Source: CALBPI01 sp038524795 (GTDB taxonomy: Bacteria; Pseudomonadota; Gammaproteobacteria; Steroidobacterales; Woeseiaceae). Taken from it: a stretch of DNA of 64,000 nt. The position numbers and the translations under genes were made by a program. Below, piece after piece: positions 34,385 to 43,662 of this stretch (position 1 is the first letter of the stretch; each line of letters opens with the position of its first letter). The notes below the pieces were generated by a model. It made no database searches and was not told the DNA's origin. It saw nothing but the letters and a program-made list of their open reading frames with translations. Where the stretch lies: assembly GCA_038524795.1 (NCBI GenBank), contig JBCBIJ010000004.1:248001-312000 (forward strand), given 5' to 3'.

Positions 34385-34951
34385 TCAGAACCGGTAGAGC
34401 ACGCCCACCGAGATCATCGAGACGTCGGTGTCGTCGAGATCGTAGACCTCATACTCGCCACGCACCTCGAGCGGACCAAGGCCGAAAGCGGCGCCAACGC
34501 CGTAGCCGAGATCGGTGCCATCGTCATCGGCATCGAAACCGGCAAGCGCTGCTTCAGCTTCCCAGGCGATGACGCCCAGCTTGCCGTACAGATCAATAAT
34601 GCCAGCGTTAAATGTCGCGATGCCCCAGGCGTTAATGCCCGTGGTATCGACGGTCAATTCGTCGCCGAGGATATCGATCTCGGGCTGGCCGAAGTCAACA
34701 TAACCTGCTTCGAGCGCGATATCGAAGAAGGGCAGGTCGAAGGTGTAGCCGGCGAAAACTTTTGTCGCCGTGTCGTCTTCGTCGAAGCTCGTCGGGACGC
34801 CGGGAATGCCCGTATCGCCGAGTTCTGCCTCGATTGTTGCGCCACCGGCGCCCGCGCCGATGTAAAAACCTGAGTCTGCGGCGGCCAAGCCGGGGATCAG
34901 CAAACACGCCAGTCCGGCGCTCGCAATTCGCAGGTGTCGCTTGATGTTCAT
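34385..34951 (-). CDS. Small outer-membrane beta-barrel protein
   Basis: The 188-residue precursor has a signal peptide ending LAAA, then FYIGAGAGGATIEAEL, repeated Gly/aromatic beta-strands (KVFAGYTFDLPFFDIALEAGYVDFG, DLYGKLGVIAWEAEAALAG) and a terminal aromatic residue in ISVGVLYRF, the pattern of an eight-stranded OmpA/OmpW/OprF-N-like barrel. The loops are highly acidic (EDDTATK, DADDDGTD). It should sit in the outer membrane. Function as a pore, adhesin or stabiliser is undetermined. It diverges from the nuclease gene. Confidence 0.8.
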   Translation of the reverse strand: MNIKRHLRIASAGLACLLIPGLAAADSGFYIGAGAGGATIEAELGDTGIPGVPTSFDEDDTATKVFAGYTFDLPFFDIALEAGYVDFGQPEIDILGDELTVDTTGINAWGIATFNAGIIDLYGKLGVIAWEAEAALAGFDADDDGTDLGYGVGAAFGLGPLEVRGEYEVYDLDDTDVSMISVGVLYRF

Positions 34952-35153
34952 TGCCTAACTCCTTGTTGGTGCGGCGAGGTTGCCGACCATGGCTGCGATA
35001 CTGCCGCCTTCCTGTTGCGATGCCGTGACGTCGGTCTCGTTTTCAGTGGCTCGCGAATCATCCAACTGTCATGCCCTTTTGTCATACTCTAGGCCAGTAA
35101 CGCCGCTTGCGCGGCGCCAACAACAACAAAGTCGACAGGTTCCGGGAGAGACC

Positions 35154-38100
35154 ATGTACGCCACCATTTCGAGCCGCATCGCGGTTGTTCTAGTCCTACT
35201 TGTTTCATTGACCGCTGGCCGCGCGCAGGCGCAGGACATCGTCGTTTCGGGTGTCATCGATGGCCCGTTGCCGGGCGGTGTGCCCAAGGCGGTCGAGCTC
35301 TATGTCGTCAACGATGTCGCTGACTTATCCGCCTGGGGTGTGAGCTCGGCGAACAACGGCAATGGTGCGACCGGTGCGCCCGAGTTTGTGTTCCCGGCCG
35401 TCTCGGCGTCTGCTGGCAGCTTTATCTACCTCGCATCAGAGAGCACCAACTTCACCGCGTTTTTCGGTTTCGCGCCTGATTACGTGAACGGCGCGGCATC
35501 AATTAATGGCGACGATGCGATCGAGTTGTTCCAGAACGGGCTCGTCGTCGATGTGTTCGGCGAAGTGACCGTCGACGGTAGCGGCCAGCCCTGGGAGTAC
35601 CGCGACGGCTGGGCTTACCGCATTGCTGAGACCGGTCCCGACGGCACGACGTTTGTTCTCTCGAGCTGGACCTTCAGCGGTCCCGACGCACTCGACGGCG
35701 AGGCGACGAATGACACGGCCGCGACGCCATTCCCGATCGCGACCTACACGAACTCTGGCGGCGACGCGGCACCCGCCGTCGTGGCGACAAGTCCAGCCAA
35801 TGGCGAAACGGGTGTTGCGGCGGACACGGCGATCAGCGTTCAGTTCAGCGAGCCCGTGCTTGTGTCACCATCGGCGTTCGCGCTGACCTGCACCGACACA
35901 GGCGTACGCAGCCTGTCGCCGTCCAGTGCCGACAGCACGTTGTTCTCGCTAGCGATTGCGGGGGACCTTGCTGAAGGCGAGTCCTGCACGCTTGTGGTGG
36001 CGGCTGCAGCGGTATCCGATATCGATGCCGATGATCCGCCCGACAACCCGGCCGGCGATACGAGCGTCACGTTCACCGTAGCGCAGGCAGGCATCAGCGG
36101 CGTCATCATCAACGAAATTCATGCCGATCCCGACTCGAGCCAGGGCGACGCCAATGGCGACGGCACACCGCAGTTCTCGCAGGACGAGTTCGTCGAGATC
36201 GTCAACGTCACAGGTGCCCCGCTTGATGTATCGGGCTGGGGTCTTGCCGACGGTTTCACGACCCGTCACGTTTTCCCGGAAGGGACAGTCGTTGACGACC
36301 AGTGCACGATCGTTGTGTTTGGCGGCGGTGCGCCGACAGGCAGTTTTGGTGGTGCGCAGGCTCAGGTTGCCAGCGGCGGTTCGTTGGGGCTGAACAACAG
36401 TGGCGACACGGTCACCTTGTCAACCTCCGCGGGCGTTGTCGCCGCCAGTGAAAGCTACGGCAGCGCCGGTGGTGCCAACCAGTCGCTGACACGTTCGCCC
36501 GATCTCACGGGTGATTTCGTGCAGCACCTGTCTGTCGCCGACGCGCGCTTCTCGCCGGGCACGGCGCTCGACGGTTCGCAGTTCGCGGGCTGTGCACCCG
36601 TGGTCCCCACAGTCACCGTGGCGGAAGTCCAGGGTGACGGTGATGCGACCCCGCTGGCGGGCACGACGGTTCGTGTCGAAGGTGTCGTCACAGGCGACTT
36701 CCAGGATGGCGATGCAGACAACACGCGCAATCTGCGCGGGTTTTACCTGCAAGACCTCGTGGCCGACGGCAATCCCGCGACTTCGGACGGCGTGTTCGTC
36801 TTTGATGGCGGCAACCCCGACCTCGACGTCGCAGTCGGTGACCGTGTTGCGGTCACAGGCGACGCCGTCGAGTTCTTTGGTGAGACGCAGATCGCGTCGA
36901 CCAGCGTTGAGCTGCTTGGCACAGCTGACCTGCCCACGCCTGCGCTGATCACGCTGCCGAGCGCCGCGGTGCTGGTGAGCAACTTCGGCGAGTTCTACCC
37001 CGACCTCGAGGCCTTCGAAGGCATGCTGGTCGAATTTGCCGGACCGCTCGTGGTGACGGACCTGTTCAACCTCGACCGCTTCGGCGAGATGCACCTCTAC
37101 GCGGGTGGCCGTCCGCAGCAGTTCACCAACATCAACGCACCCGACGCGGTGGCGCTTGACGCGTATCTGCGAGACCTGGGCAGCCGCAGCATCATGCTCG
37201 ACGACGGCCTGACCGTGCAGAACCCCGATCCGATTCGCTACCCGTTCCCGGGTCTGCCCAACACGACGGGTGCGATCGTGCGCAGTGGCGATTCGGTGAC
37301 CGGGCTCGTTGGCAACATTCGCTACAGCCGCGGCAGTGGTGGTTCGGGCGAGGAGCTCTACCGACTCATGCCTACGGGTGAGCCTGCGTTCTCGCCCGAC
37401 AACCCGCGGCCCGAGGTGCCGGCGGTGAGCGGCGAACTCAAGGTGGCGGCGCTCAATGCACTCAACTTCTTCACGACTCTTGATGAGCCCGGCTCAAGCT
37501 GTGGCCCCTCGGCGATTGGTTGCCGGGGCGCCGACAACGCGCTCGAGTTCGAGCGTCAGCTCGCGAAGCTGTTGTTGGCGGTGGCCGCGATCGATGCTGA
37601 TGTGATCGGGCTCATCGAGCTTGAGAACAACGCTGAAGCCTCGCTTTCCGTACTGGCCGACGCGCTCAATGATGCGGCGGGTACCGAGGTTTGGGATTAC
37701 ATCTCAACCGGCACCATCGGTGGCGATGCGATCAAGGTTGGCTTGTTGTACAAGCCCGCCCAGGCGACGCCTGTTGGTAGTTTCGCGGTGCTCGATGCCA
37801 GTGTCGATGCGCGCTTCATCGACACGGAGAACCGGCCCGTGCTCGCGCAGACCTTCCGCGACGCGGATACCGCGGGGCTGGTCACGGTTGCTGTAACCCA
37901 TCTCAAGTCCAAGGGTTCGCCCTGCACGGACATCGGCGATCCCAACACGGGTGACGGGCAGGGCAACTGCAACCTGACGCGCACGAGTGCGTCGCTCGCA
38001 ACGCTCGAGTGGCTCGAGACCGACCCGACGGGTAGCGGCAGCGACAACGCGATGGTGATTGGCGACTTCAACGCTTACTTGCGTGAGGACCCGCTTGAGG

Positions 38101-38708
38101 TGTATCGCGACGGGGGTTGGAGCAACCTGCTCGAGCTGTTCGTCGGCCTCGATGCTTACACCTTCCTGTTTGATCGTCAGGTCGGCGCGCTCGACCACGC
38201 GGTGTCCTCACCGTCGTTGACGACGCAGGTCGTCGGCACGGCAATTTGGCACAGCAACACGGATGAAGCCGACGCTGTCGACTACAACCTCGACTTTGGG
38301 CGTAACCCGGACATCTACGACGGCACATCGCCAGCACGCGCCTCGGACCACGATGCCGTAATCGTCGGGCTGTCGCTTAGCCGTGATGCCGATGGCGATG
38401 GCGTCGAGAACGCGGTTGACCAGTGCCCGGGTACGGTCATCCCTGAGTCGGTACCCGGTATCAACCTGGGTCCGGGTCGGTTCGCGCTTGTCGACGGCGA
38501 TGACATCTTCGATATCGGCGAGCCCAACCCGTTTGGCAGCGTGCCGTTGCGTGCATCAGAACTGGGCGGTTGTTCCTGCAGCCAGATTCTCGATGCGCTC
38601 GGTGACAGCAGCGACCAGCGCGACTTTGGTTGCGAGATTTCGACGATCTCGCGCTGGCGGGCCACGTTGCGACCCGCGGGTCGCGGCGAGCGCGGCGGAC
38701 GGCGCTAG
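35154..38708 (+). CDS. Large extracellular endonuclease (ExeM/NucH-like) with lamin-tail domains
   Basis: Start at the ATG at 35154, preceded by GGGAGAG and giving a signal peptide (ending AQA); the open frame is longer upstream but contains no signal. The 1184-residue protein carries an N-terminal LTD-like domain (AVELYVVNDVADLSAWG), a Big-type Ig-like domain (VVATSPANGETGVAADTAI), a second lamin-tail domain (IINEIHADPDS ... DEFVEIVN), an OB-like nucleic-acid-binding section (VTGDFQDGDADNTRNLRGF), and a DNase I-like endonuclease/exonuclease/phosphatase domain: VIGLIELENN, VTHLKSKGSPC, VIGDFNAYL and SDHDAVIV. A thrombospondin type 3 calcium motif (DADGDGVENAVDQCP) follows. ExeM-like nucleases degrade extracellular DNA for nutrients or biofilm turnover. 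The Arg/Gly-rich C-terminus is unlike GlyGly-CTERM sorting tags. Confidence 0.9.
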   Translation: MYATISSRIAVVLVLLVSLTAGRAQAQDIVVSGVIDGPLPGGVPKAVELYVVNDVADLSAWGVSSANNGNGATGAPEFVFPAVSASAGSFIYLASESTNFTAFFGFAPDYVNGAASINGDDAIELFQNGLVVDVFGEVTVDGSGQPWEYRDGWAYRIAETGPDGTTFVLSSWTFSGPDALDGEATNDTAATPFPIATYTNSGGDAAPAVVATSPANGETGVAADTAISVQFSEPVLVSPSAFALTCTDTGVRSLSPSSADSTLFSLAIAGDLAEGESCTLVVAAAAVSDIDADDPPDNPAGDTSVTFTVAQAGISGVIINEIHADPDSSQGDANGDGTPQFSQDEFVEIVNVTGAPLDVSGWGLADGFTTRHVFPEGTVVDDQCTIVVFGGGAPTGSFGGAQAQVASGGSLGLNNSGDTVTLSTSAGVVAASESYGSAGGANQSLTRSPDLTGDFVQHLSVADARFSPGTALDGSQFAGCAPVVPTVTVAEVQGDGDATPLAGTTVRVEGVVTGDFQDGDADNTRNLRGFYLQDLVADGNPATSDGVFVFDGGNPDLDVAVGDRVAVTGDAVEFFGETQIASTSVELLGTADLPTPALITLPSAAVLVSNFGEFYPDLEAFEGMLVEFAGPLVVTDLFNLDRFGEMHLYAGGRPQQFTNINAPDAVALDAYLRDLGSRSIMLDDGLTVQNPDPIRYPFPGLPNTTGAIVRSGDSVTGLVGNIRYSRGSGGSGEELYRLMPTGEPAFSPDNPRPEVPAVSGELKVAALNALNFFTTLDEPGSSCGPSAIGCRGADNALEFERQLAKLLLAVAAIDADVIGLIELENNAEASLSVLADALNDAAGTEVWDYISTGTIGGDAIKVGLLYKPAQATPVGSFAVLDASVDARFIDTENRPVLAQTFRDADTAGLVTVAVTHLKSKGSPCTDIGDPNTGDGQGNCNLTRTSASLATLEWLETDPTGSGSDNAMVIGDFNAYLREDPLEVYRDGGWSNLLELFVGLDAYTFLFDRQVGALDHAVSSPSLTTQVVGTAIWHSNTDEADAVDYNLDFGRNPDIYDGTSPARASDHDAVIVGLSLSRDADGDGVENAVDQCPGTVIPESVPGINLGPGRFALVDGDDIFDIGEPNPFGSVPLRASELGGCSCSQILDALGDSSDQRDFGCEISTISRWRATLRPAGRGERGGRR

Positions 38709-38713
38709 GAGAC

Positions 38714-38755
38714 TTCGGAACGCGCGGCGGCTCAGGCCGCCGCGTGTCTTCCGAA
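38714..38755. terminator. Long inverted repeat between convergent genes
   Basis: TTCGGAA (38714-38720) and TTCCGAA (38749-38755) flank a G+C-rich inner stem CGCGGCGGC/GCCGCCGCG. It spans the nuclease 3' side and the last codons of the symporter. There is no T-tract, so it is a candidate bidirectional transcription-stop or mRNA-stabilising hairpin rather than a classical terminator. Confidence 0.4.
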
Positions 38756-40222
38756 CCTGCTGACCAGCAGGAGCGGCGGCACGACGATGATTGCTGCGAT
38801 CGCCGCTGTGACGCCCGGGTTGGCGAACGCGAGTCCGCTATCCGGGAACCAGCTTGCGCCATAGGCGTACAAGCCGAAATGGATCAGCAACGCACTGAGT
38901 GATGCGACGAAAGCAGCGCCCACGGTCGGGCGGCGCGAGAGCACGCCCGCGATCAGCGGTGGCGTCGCCGCAACCGCCAGCCCGTACACACCTACCTGTC
39001 CGAAAACGCTCAGCAATCGGGGCGGGTTCAAGTTAATGACGTAGGCCGCTACCGCAATCGCGACCAACACGACATGGCTCGCGCGCATGGCGAGTTTCAT
39101 GCGCCCGGTCTCATCGAGTCCGTCGCGCAGTCGCTCGGGCAGCACATTGAGCACAAGATCGTTGGCGGTGATCGTCGACAGTGAGACGAGCAAGCCGTCG
39201 AGCGTCGACATGGCTGCCGCCAAAAGAACGACGGCGATGATCGTGAACATCCAATCGGGGAACATCGTCTGCAGGTAGGCTGTCATCACGAGGTCCTGGC
39301 GGAAGGCGCCCGTTGTCGGGTCGATCAGTGCGCTGTCGGGCACGACGAGATGAGCCACGAAGCCGACCGTCACGAGCAAGAGAAACAGTGCGAAGACGAC
39401 CGTAAACACGGTGAGGTACTGGCGCACGGCGCGGTCGTCTTTGACGTAGAGCGCCTTGGTCAGGATGTGTGGCTGACAGACGACGACGGCGCCAATCACA
39501 AAGCCCGCGACGTAGTTTGAGAACACACTGTTGAACAAGGCGCCATCGGGATTGACGGCCATGAGCAGCGTGGGTTCAACCTCGCGCAGTCGCTCGAAGA
39601 GCCCCGGTCCGTCGGCCGTCGCGATGATCACGATCGAGCCCAACACAAGCAGCGTCACGCCGATCATCAGGGTGCCCTGCAGCATGTTGGTGAGCACGTG
39701 TGCGTAGGTGCCGCCGATAAAGACGTAGCCCGTCACAAATATGAGCGTAATGGCCAGCGCCACGGCATTGGATACGCCCAGCAGCGGCTGCATCACAATC
39801 GAAATGCCGCCTACGAGCAGCACGACGAATGCAAACGACAGCAGTGTCAGCACCGAGAAAAACAGGGCGTAGCCCGGTGAGCCGTAGCGCTTACCGATCC
39901 AGTCGGGGATCGTGAGCGCGCCCGACTCGGCGCCGATACGGCGAAAGCGAAACGACAGGAAGTAAAGCATCGTGCAAAAGCCGATGCCGAGTCCGACGAC
40001 CATGTGAAACCAGGCGCCGAGGCCGTCGACATAAATGAAGCCTGGGTTGAGAACGAAGGTGGCGGCTGATGCGGTGCTCGCGGCCAGCGTGACGCCAACG
40101 ACGAGCGGCGACATGTCGCCGCCACCGATGGCGAAGCTGCCAAAGCCCCGCGTCTTTCGGTAACCCACCCAGCCCAGCCACGCAGTGCCGACGAGGTAGA
40201 GCGCAAACAGCGCCCAGGCCAT
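38732..40222 (-). CDS. Sodium:solute symporter (SSS family)
   Basis: Start at the ATG at 40222, two bases after the stop of the upstream esterase gene. The 496-residue protein has about 13 membrane helices and SSS-family hallmarks: GYRKTRGFGSFAIGGGDMSPLVVGVTLAASTASAATF (the sodium-site region around residues 20-56), TNMLQGTLMIG, and AAAMSTLDGLLVSLSTITANDL with conserved Ser/Thr. SSS proteins import sugars, amino acids, vitamins or organic acids with sodium; those of acetate/lactate or proline type most resemble it, but no substrate can be fixed. It is the last gene of the four-gene operon controlled by the TetR-type operators. Confidence 0.88.
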   Translation of the reverse strand: MAWALFALYLVGTAWLGWVGYRKTRGFGSFAIGGGDMSPLVVGVTLAASTASAATFVLNPGFIYVDGLGAWFHMVVGLGIGFCTMLYFLSFRFRRIGAESGALTIPDWIGKRYGSPGYALFFSVLTLLSFAFVVLLVGGISIVMQPLLGVSNAVALAITLIFVTGYVFIGGTYAHVLTNMLQGTLMIGVTLLVLGSIVIIATADGPGLFERLREVEPTLLMAVNPDGALFNSVFSNYVAGFVIGAVVVCQPHILTKALYVKDDRAVRQYLTVFTVVFALFLLLVTVGFVAHLVVPDSALIDPTTGAFRQDLVMTAYLQTMFPDWMFTIIAVVLLAAAMSTLDGLLVSLSTITANDLVLNVLPERLRDGLDETGRMKLAMRASHVVLVAIAVAAYVINLNPPRLLSVFGQVGVYGLAVAATPPLIAGVLSRRPTVGAAFVASLSALLIHFGLYAYGASWFPDSGLAFANPGVTAAIAAIIVVPPLLLVSRFGRHAAA

Positions 40223-40224
40223 GC

Positions 40225-41181
40225 TCACGGCAGCATTTCCAGCTGGTCGACGAGCATCATCATGGCCTGGATCTGCTTGCCGTTGCGCGTGGCGTAGTCC
40301 GCTCCCGTGTAGCCCCACCAGTCCCAGCAGCCGAGCGGGTTCAACGGGCTCGACGCGACCTGCGGGTAGAGGATGATGAGTTCGTTGGTATCGGCCCAGC
40401 GGTTGAAGCCCGCGCCCTCGATGAACGCATTGCCAAGAAACTCTCTGCCCTGACGGCAGCCATGAAAGGTCATGTGCACGTGGCAAGCGCGTTGACGACA
40501 AACCTTGGGAATGTAGGCGACACCCGTGTCTGCCAGGCCGGCGCCTTCGGCCTGGGCCAGCTCAATGAAGTCGCCGCCAGGCGTCTCGGCAGGCGCGACC
40601 ATCATGCGACCGAGGGTGTTGATCAGGATTTGCTCGGCAGCGTCGTAGCGGCAGGCCTGCAAGTAGGGTTCTCGAAACTCGTTGCAGGCCACGCCAGTAT
40701 CAAACGTCGGGAAGCCGTGCGCCGCAGGGACACTGCCGATGTAGTCGCCGCCCGCGCTGAAGGCGTTGTAGAAGTCCATGGCCGCCTGGACCACCGCGGC
40801 AGCCACCGTCGTATCGCGCTCGCCATGAAACAACCACACGCGATCGCCGTTGATGTGTTCAAGTGGCGCGATGTCGCCGGCTGCTGCGGCGTCCCGTGCG
40901 CCAGTCACCAGGGCGGCGACATCAAGGCCGTCACCTTTGATGCAGGGTCCCAGCGCGCGGCCGAGATTACCGAGCGCACAGTTCCAGGGGCCGGCCGCAA
41001 TGATGCCAATGCCGTTAATGCGGTCCGCGTGTGCAAGGTGCACAAGCCCTGCCGCGTAGCCACCCGACGAGATACCGGACACGCTCAAGTCATTACGCAG
41101 GACGCGTACTTCGTCTCGCGCGGTTGATGTGGCGCAGCCCGTCGCGAGCACCACAAGCACGAGCAGGAGCAGCCGACTCAT
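40225..41181 (-). CDS. PHB-depolymerase-like lipoprotein esterase
   Basis: The ATG at 41181 overlaps the stop of the preceding hydrolase (ATGA). It begins with a lipoprotein signal MSRLLLLVLVVLATGCATS (lipobox LATGC). The 318-residue protein has the catalytic-serine motif VSGISSGGYAAGL (GxSxG, near residue 38), paired cysteines (CALGNLGRALGPC, VCRQRACHVH) and HMTFHGCRQG, the pattern of the poly(3-hydroxybutyrate) depolymerase/esterase-PHB family. The C-terminus has CWDWWGYTG, with GxDYA. It would cleave ester bonds in a polyester or oligoester at the outer or inner membrane surface. True PHB activity is inferred from family membership only. Confidence 0.83.
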   Translation of the reverse strand: MSRLLLLVLVVLATGCATSTARDEVRVLRNDLSVSGISSGGYAAGLVHLAHADRINGIGIIAAGPWNCALGNLGRALGPCIKGDGLDVAALVTGARDAAAAGDIAPLEHINGDRVWLFHGERDTTVAAAVVQAAMDFYNAFSAGGDYIGSVPAAHGFPTFDTGVACNEFREPYLQACRYDAAEQILINTLGRMMVAPAETPGGDFIELAQAEGAGLADTGVAYIPKVCRQRACHVHMTFHGCRQGREFLGNAFIEGAGFNRWADTNELIILYPQVASSPLNPLGCWDWWGYTGADYATRNGKQIQAMMMLVDQLEMLP

Positions 41182-42029
41182 GGCGCACGCTCCAGGAACT
41201 GGTCGATGGCCGCGAGGCTCTCGGCTTCGTCGAGCAAGGGCACATGGCCCCGGTTGGCGATCTCCAGCACCTCGAGGTCCGCTTTCATGTCGCGCATGCG
41301 CGCAATGGTGTCGCGCGACAGGATGTCGGAGTGCTCGCCGCGCAGCAGAAGCATGGGCACATCGGACAGCGCGGCAAACGACGCCCAGGGGTCCCGCTCC
41401 GTGGCACCGACTTCGCGCAGTGCGACGCCGATGTTGGGATCCGCGTCGAGCACGGGCACACCCTCGTCGTTCTCGCGAAATCCCCGGCGCGCGAGCCGCA
41501 GCCACATGGCGTCGTCAAGATCTTGCATCGTGTCACCATAAACGCGGCGCGCCTGGTCGGCAGCACTCGCCCAATCCGTGACGGGCTCGAGCTTGCCCGT
41601 GTAGCCCATGATGCGTGCAAGACCCTCGGGCGCAATCTCGCAGCCGACGTCGTTGAGCACGATGCCGGCGACGTGATCGGGGTTGTGCGCACCCATTGTC
41701 ATGGACATGAGTCCGCCCAGCGAGGTGCCGATAAGCACGGCGCGGTCGATACCCAGCGTATCCAGCAGCGTCCACGTGTCCTGCACATAGGTGTCGGGAT
41801 GGTAGTTGCGCCACTCGGGGTCGCGATCCGAAAAGCCACGCCCACGCAGGTCGGGTGTGATGACGCGCCGCGCCGGTGCGATGTGTGGCGCCAGGTCTTC
41901 GAAGTCGCGGCTGTTGCGCGTCAGGCCAGGCAGGCACACGACGGGGCAACGCGCATCCCCGCCTGCAAAGTCGCGGTAAAACAACTGCAGGCCGTCGTGC
42001 GATGGGAAGTGATGCGTCGTTACTGTCAC
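41178..42029 (-). CDS. Alpha/beta-fold hydrolase
   Basis: A 283-residue alpha/beta hydrolase: oxyanion segment VVCLPGLTRNSRDF (near residue 30), nucleophile elbow LIGTSLGGLMSM (GxSxG, near 98), and the catalytic His in ANRGHVPLLDE near the C-terminus. A likely acid Asp lies in LRGEHSD. No signal peptide, so it is cytoplasmic. It is tightly coupled on both sides (ATGA overlaps with the acyl-CoA ligase and the lipoprotein esterase), so it probably finishes hydrolysis of an imported ester before CoA activation. Confidence 0.85.
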   Translation of the reverse strand: MTVTTHHFPSHDGLQLFYRDFAGGDARCPVVCLPGLTRNSRDFEDLAPHIAPARRVITPDLRGRGFSDRDPEWRNYHPDTYVQDTWTLLDTLGIDRAVLIGTSLGGLMSMTMGAHNPDHVAGIVLNDVGCEIAPEGLARIMGYTGKLEPVTDWASAADQARRVYGDTMQDLDDAMWLRLARRGFRENDEGVPVLDADPNIGVALREVGATERDPWASFAALSDVPMLLLRGEHSDILSRDTIARMRDMKADLEVLEIANRGHVPLLDEAESLAAIDQFLERAP

Positions 42030-43579
42030 GGCAGCACCTCGTCATAGACCTTGCGCAGCTCGCGCTTAAGCACCTTGCCATTTGGGTTGCGCGGCAGCGC
42101 GTCGACAAAACGTACGCCCGCGATGCGTTGCTGCTTGCCCACGCGGCTGTTGACCCAGGCTTGCAGGCTGTCGCCGTCCACCGCATGTCGCGTCGCCACG
42201 ACGGCCAGTGGCGTCTCGCCCCAGCGTGAACTTGGTGCGCCGATGACCGCCACTTCGCGCACTGCGTCATGGCTGGCGATAACCGACTCAATGTCGGCGG
42301 GATAGATGTTTTGGCCGCCCGAGATGATCATGTCTTTCTTGCGGTCGACGAGGTAGAGAAAACCGTCCTCGTCGAGTTTGCCGATATCGCCCGTGCGCAG
42401 CCAGCGCACACCGTCCGCGTCCGTCCAGGTCGCCTCAGCGTTGGCCTCGGGGCGGTTGTGGTAGCCGGCCATGAGCAGCGGGCCGCGCCCGACGATTTCA
42501 CCGGCCGCTCCCGTAGCGCATTCGGCGTCATCGTTGTCGAGAATGCGCAGCTGTTGACCGGGGCAGGGCAGGCCTACGGACTCGGTCTTGCGTGCCATGT
42601 CCTCGGGAGACAGGATCGTGACGAGCCCCTCGGTGAGTCCGTAGAGCTCCATGAACGCGGGCCCGAGCGCGTCGACGATGCGCTGCTTGTAGGTGAGTGG
42701 CAGGGGCGAGCCGCAACACATGACGCTGTAAAGACTCGAGAGGTCATGCTGTTCGAAGTCGTGCACCTCGAGCATGCGCTGCAGCTGCACAGGTACGACG
42801 GTCGTGTGGGTGATGCGCGCGTTTGCGATGAGCTCGAGGCAGCCGCGCGCATCGAAGCGCGGCATGACGACAATGGTGCCGCCCGCCAGTATCGTGGCGA
42901 GCATGGCCACCCAGCTGATATTCGAGTAAAGCCCCAGCGAACACAGGGTGCGTGCACCTGCGTGATAGCGCAGTCCAACCGCCATGTCGTAGGCCCAGGC
43001 ACTGCGTGCGCGGTGATCATGCACGATGCCCTTGGGCGTGCCCGTCGTGCCCGAGCTGTAGATGATGTTGCACTCATCCTCGGGTGTGGTGCGAACCGCC
43101 GGCGGCTCAGCACTCGCACCCTCAAGCCAACGTGCGAAAGCCTGCCAACCCGGGCTGGCGCCGTCGGCCGCGATGAGTCGATGCTCACTGCCTCGGGGTA
43201 GTGCGTCGCGTAGGGCGTCAATGCGCGGCACGTGCTGTGCGGAGGCGAAGACGGCCTGCGCATCACTGTCAGCGATCATCGTGGCAACGGCCGCATCGCT
43301 GATGGAGACGTTGAGCGGCACCGCAACGGCGCCCGCGCGGATCGTGCCAAACATCGCGAGCATCATTTCCGCGCTGTTATCCATGAGCACGGCGACGCGC
43401 TGCCCGGGCTGTACCCCGTCACGCGCTAGCGCGTGTGCGACGCGGGCTGTTTCGGCGGCAAAATCACGCCAGGTCCAGCGCGCATCGCCGACCTCGAGCG
43501 CGGGCTTGTCGGCCAGCCACTGGCCATTGTTTTCGATGAGCTCCGGCAGCGTCGGCTGCCGCGGTGTGAACCAGGCCAT
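42026..43579 (-). CDS. AMP-dependent acyl-CoA synthetase/ligase
   Basis: Start at the ATG at 43579, preceded by GGGGGGA; a TTG seven codons earlier is possible. The 517-residue protein has the adenylate-forming family motifs: AMP/phosphate loop IIYSSGTTGTPKGIVH (near residue 172), A5 ELYGLTEG, A7 WLRTGDIG, A8 VDRKKDMIISGGQNIYP and A10 RNPNGKVLKREL with the catalytic Lys. It activates a carboxylic acid to an acyl-CoA through acyl-AMP. The substrate pocket is not diagnostic; medium-chain or aromatic acids are usual for this type. It is the first gene of the leftward operon, directly downstream of two TetR-type operators. Confidence 0.9.
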   Translation of the reverse strand: MAWFTPRQPTLPELIENNGQWLADKPALEVGDARWTWRDFAAETARVAHALARDGVQPGQRVAVLMDNSAEMMLAMFGTIRAGAVAVPLNVSISDAAVATMIADSDAQAVFASAQHVPRIDALRDALPRGSEHRLIAADGASPGWQAFARWLEGASAEPPAVRTTPEDECNIIYSSGTTGTPKGIVHDHRARSAWAYDMAVGLRYHAGARTLCSLGLYSNISWVAMLATILAGGTIVVMPRFDARGCLELIANARITHTTVVPVQLQRMLEVHDFEQHDLSSLYSVMCCGSPLPLTYKQRIVDALGPAFMELYGLTEGLVTILSPEDMARKTESVGLPCPGQQLRILDNDDAECATGAAGEIVGRGPLLMAGYHNRPEANAEATWTDADGVRWLRTGDIGKLDEDGFLYLVDRKKDMIISGGQNIYPADIESVIASHDAVREVAVIGAPSSRWGETPLAVVATRHAVDGDSLQAWVNSRVGKQQRIAGVRFVDALPRNPNGKVLKRELRKVYDEVLP

Positions 43580-43595
43580 GTCCCCCCATCCCGAA

Positions 43596-43633
43596 TTCAA
43601 CGCCCGTTGAAGCCTATTTCAACGCTGGTTGAA
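43596..43633. promoter_or_regulatory. Paired TetR-type operators between acyl-CoA ligase and regulator genes
   Basis: Two perfect dyads TTCAAC-N4-GTTGAA lie at 43596-43611 (spacer GCCC) and 43618-43633 (spacer GCTG), 22 bp centre to centre. They fill the 83-bp gap between the divergent acyl-CoA ligase and TetR genes. The same dyad recurs at 44372-44413 upstream of the TonB receptor. Confidence 0.85.
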
Positions 43634-43662
43634 AGACAAGCGGCCGCTGCTACCATGGGCGC

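Noticed and set aside
34980..35153. Upstream extension of the extracellular nuclease frame
   Set aside because: The ATG at 35154 has a ribosome-binding site and begins a signal peptide; the extension would put 58 residues before it.
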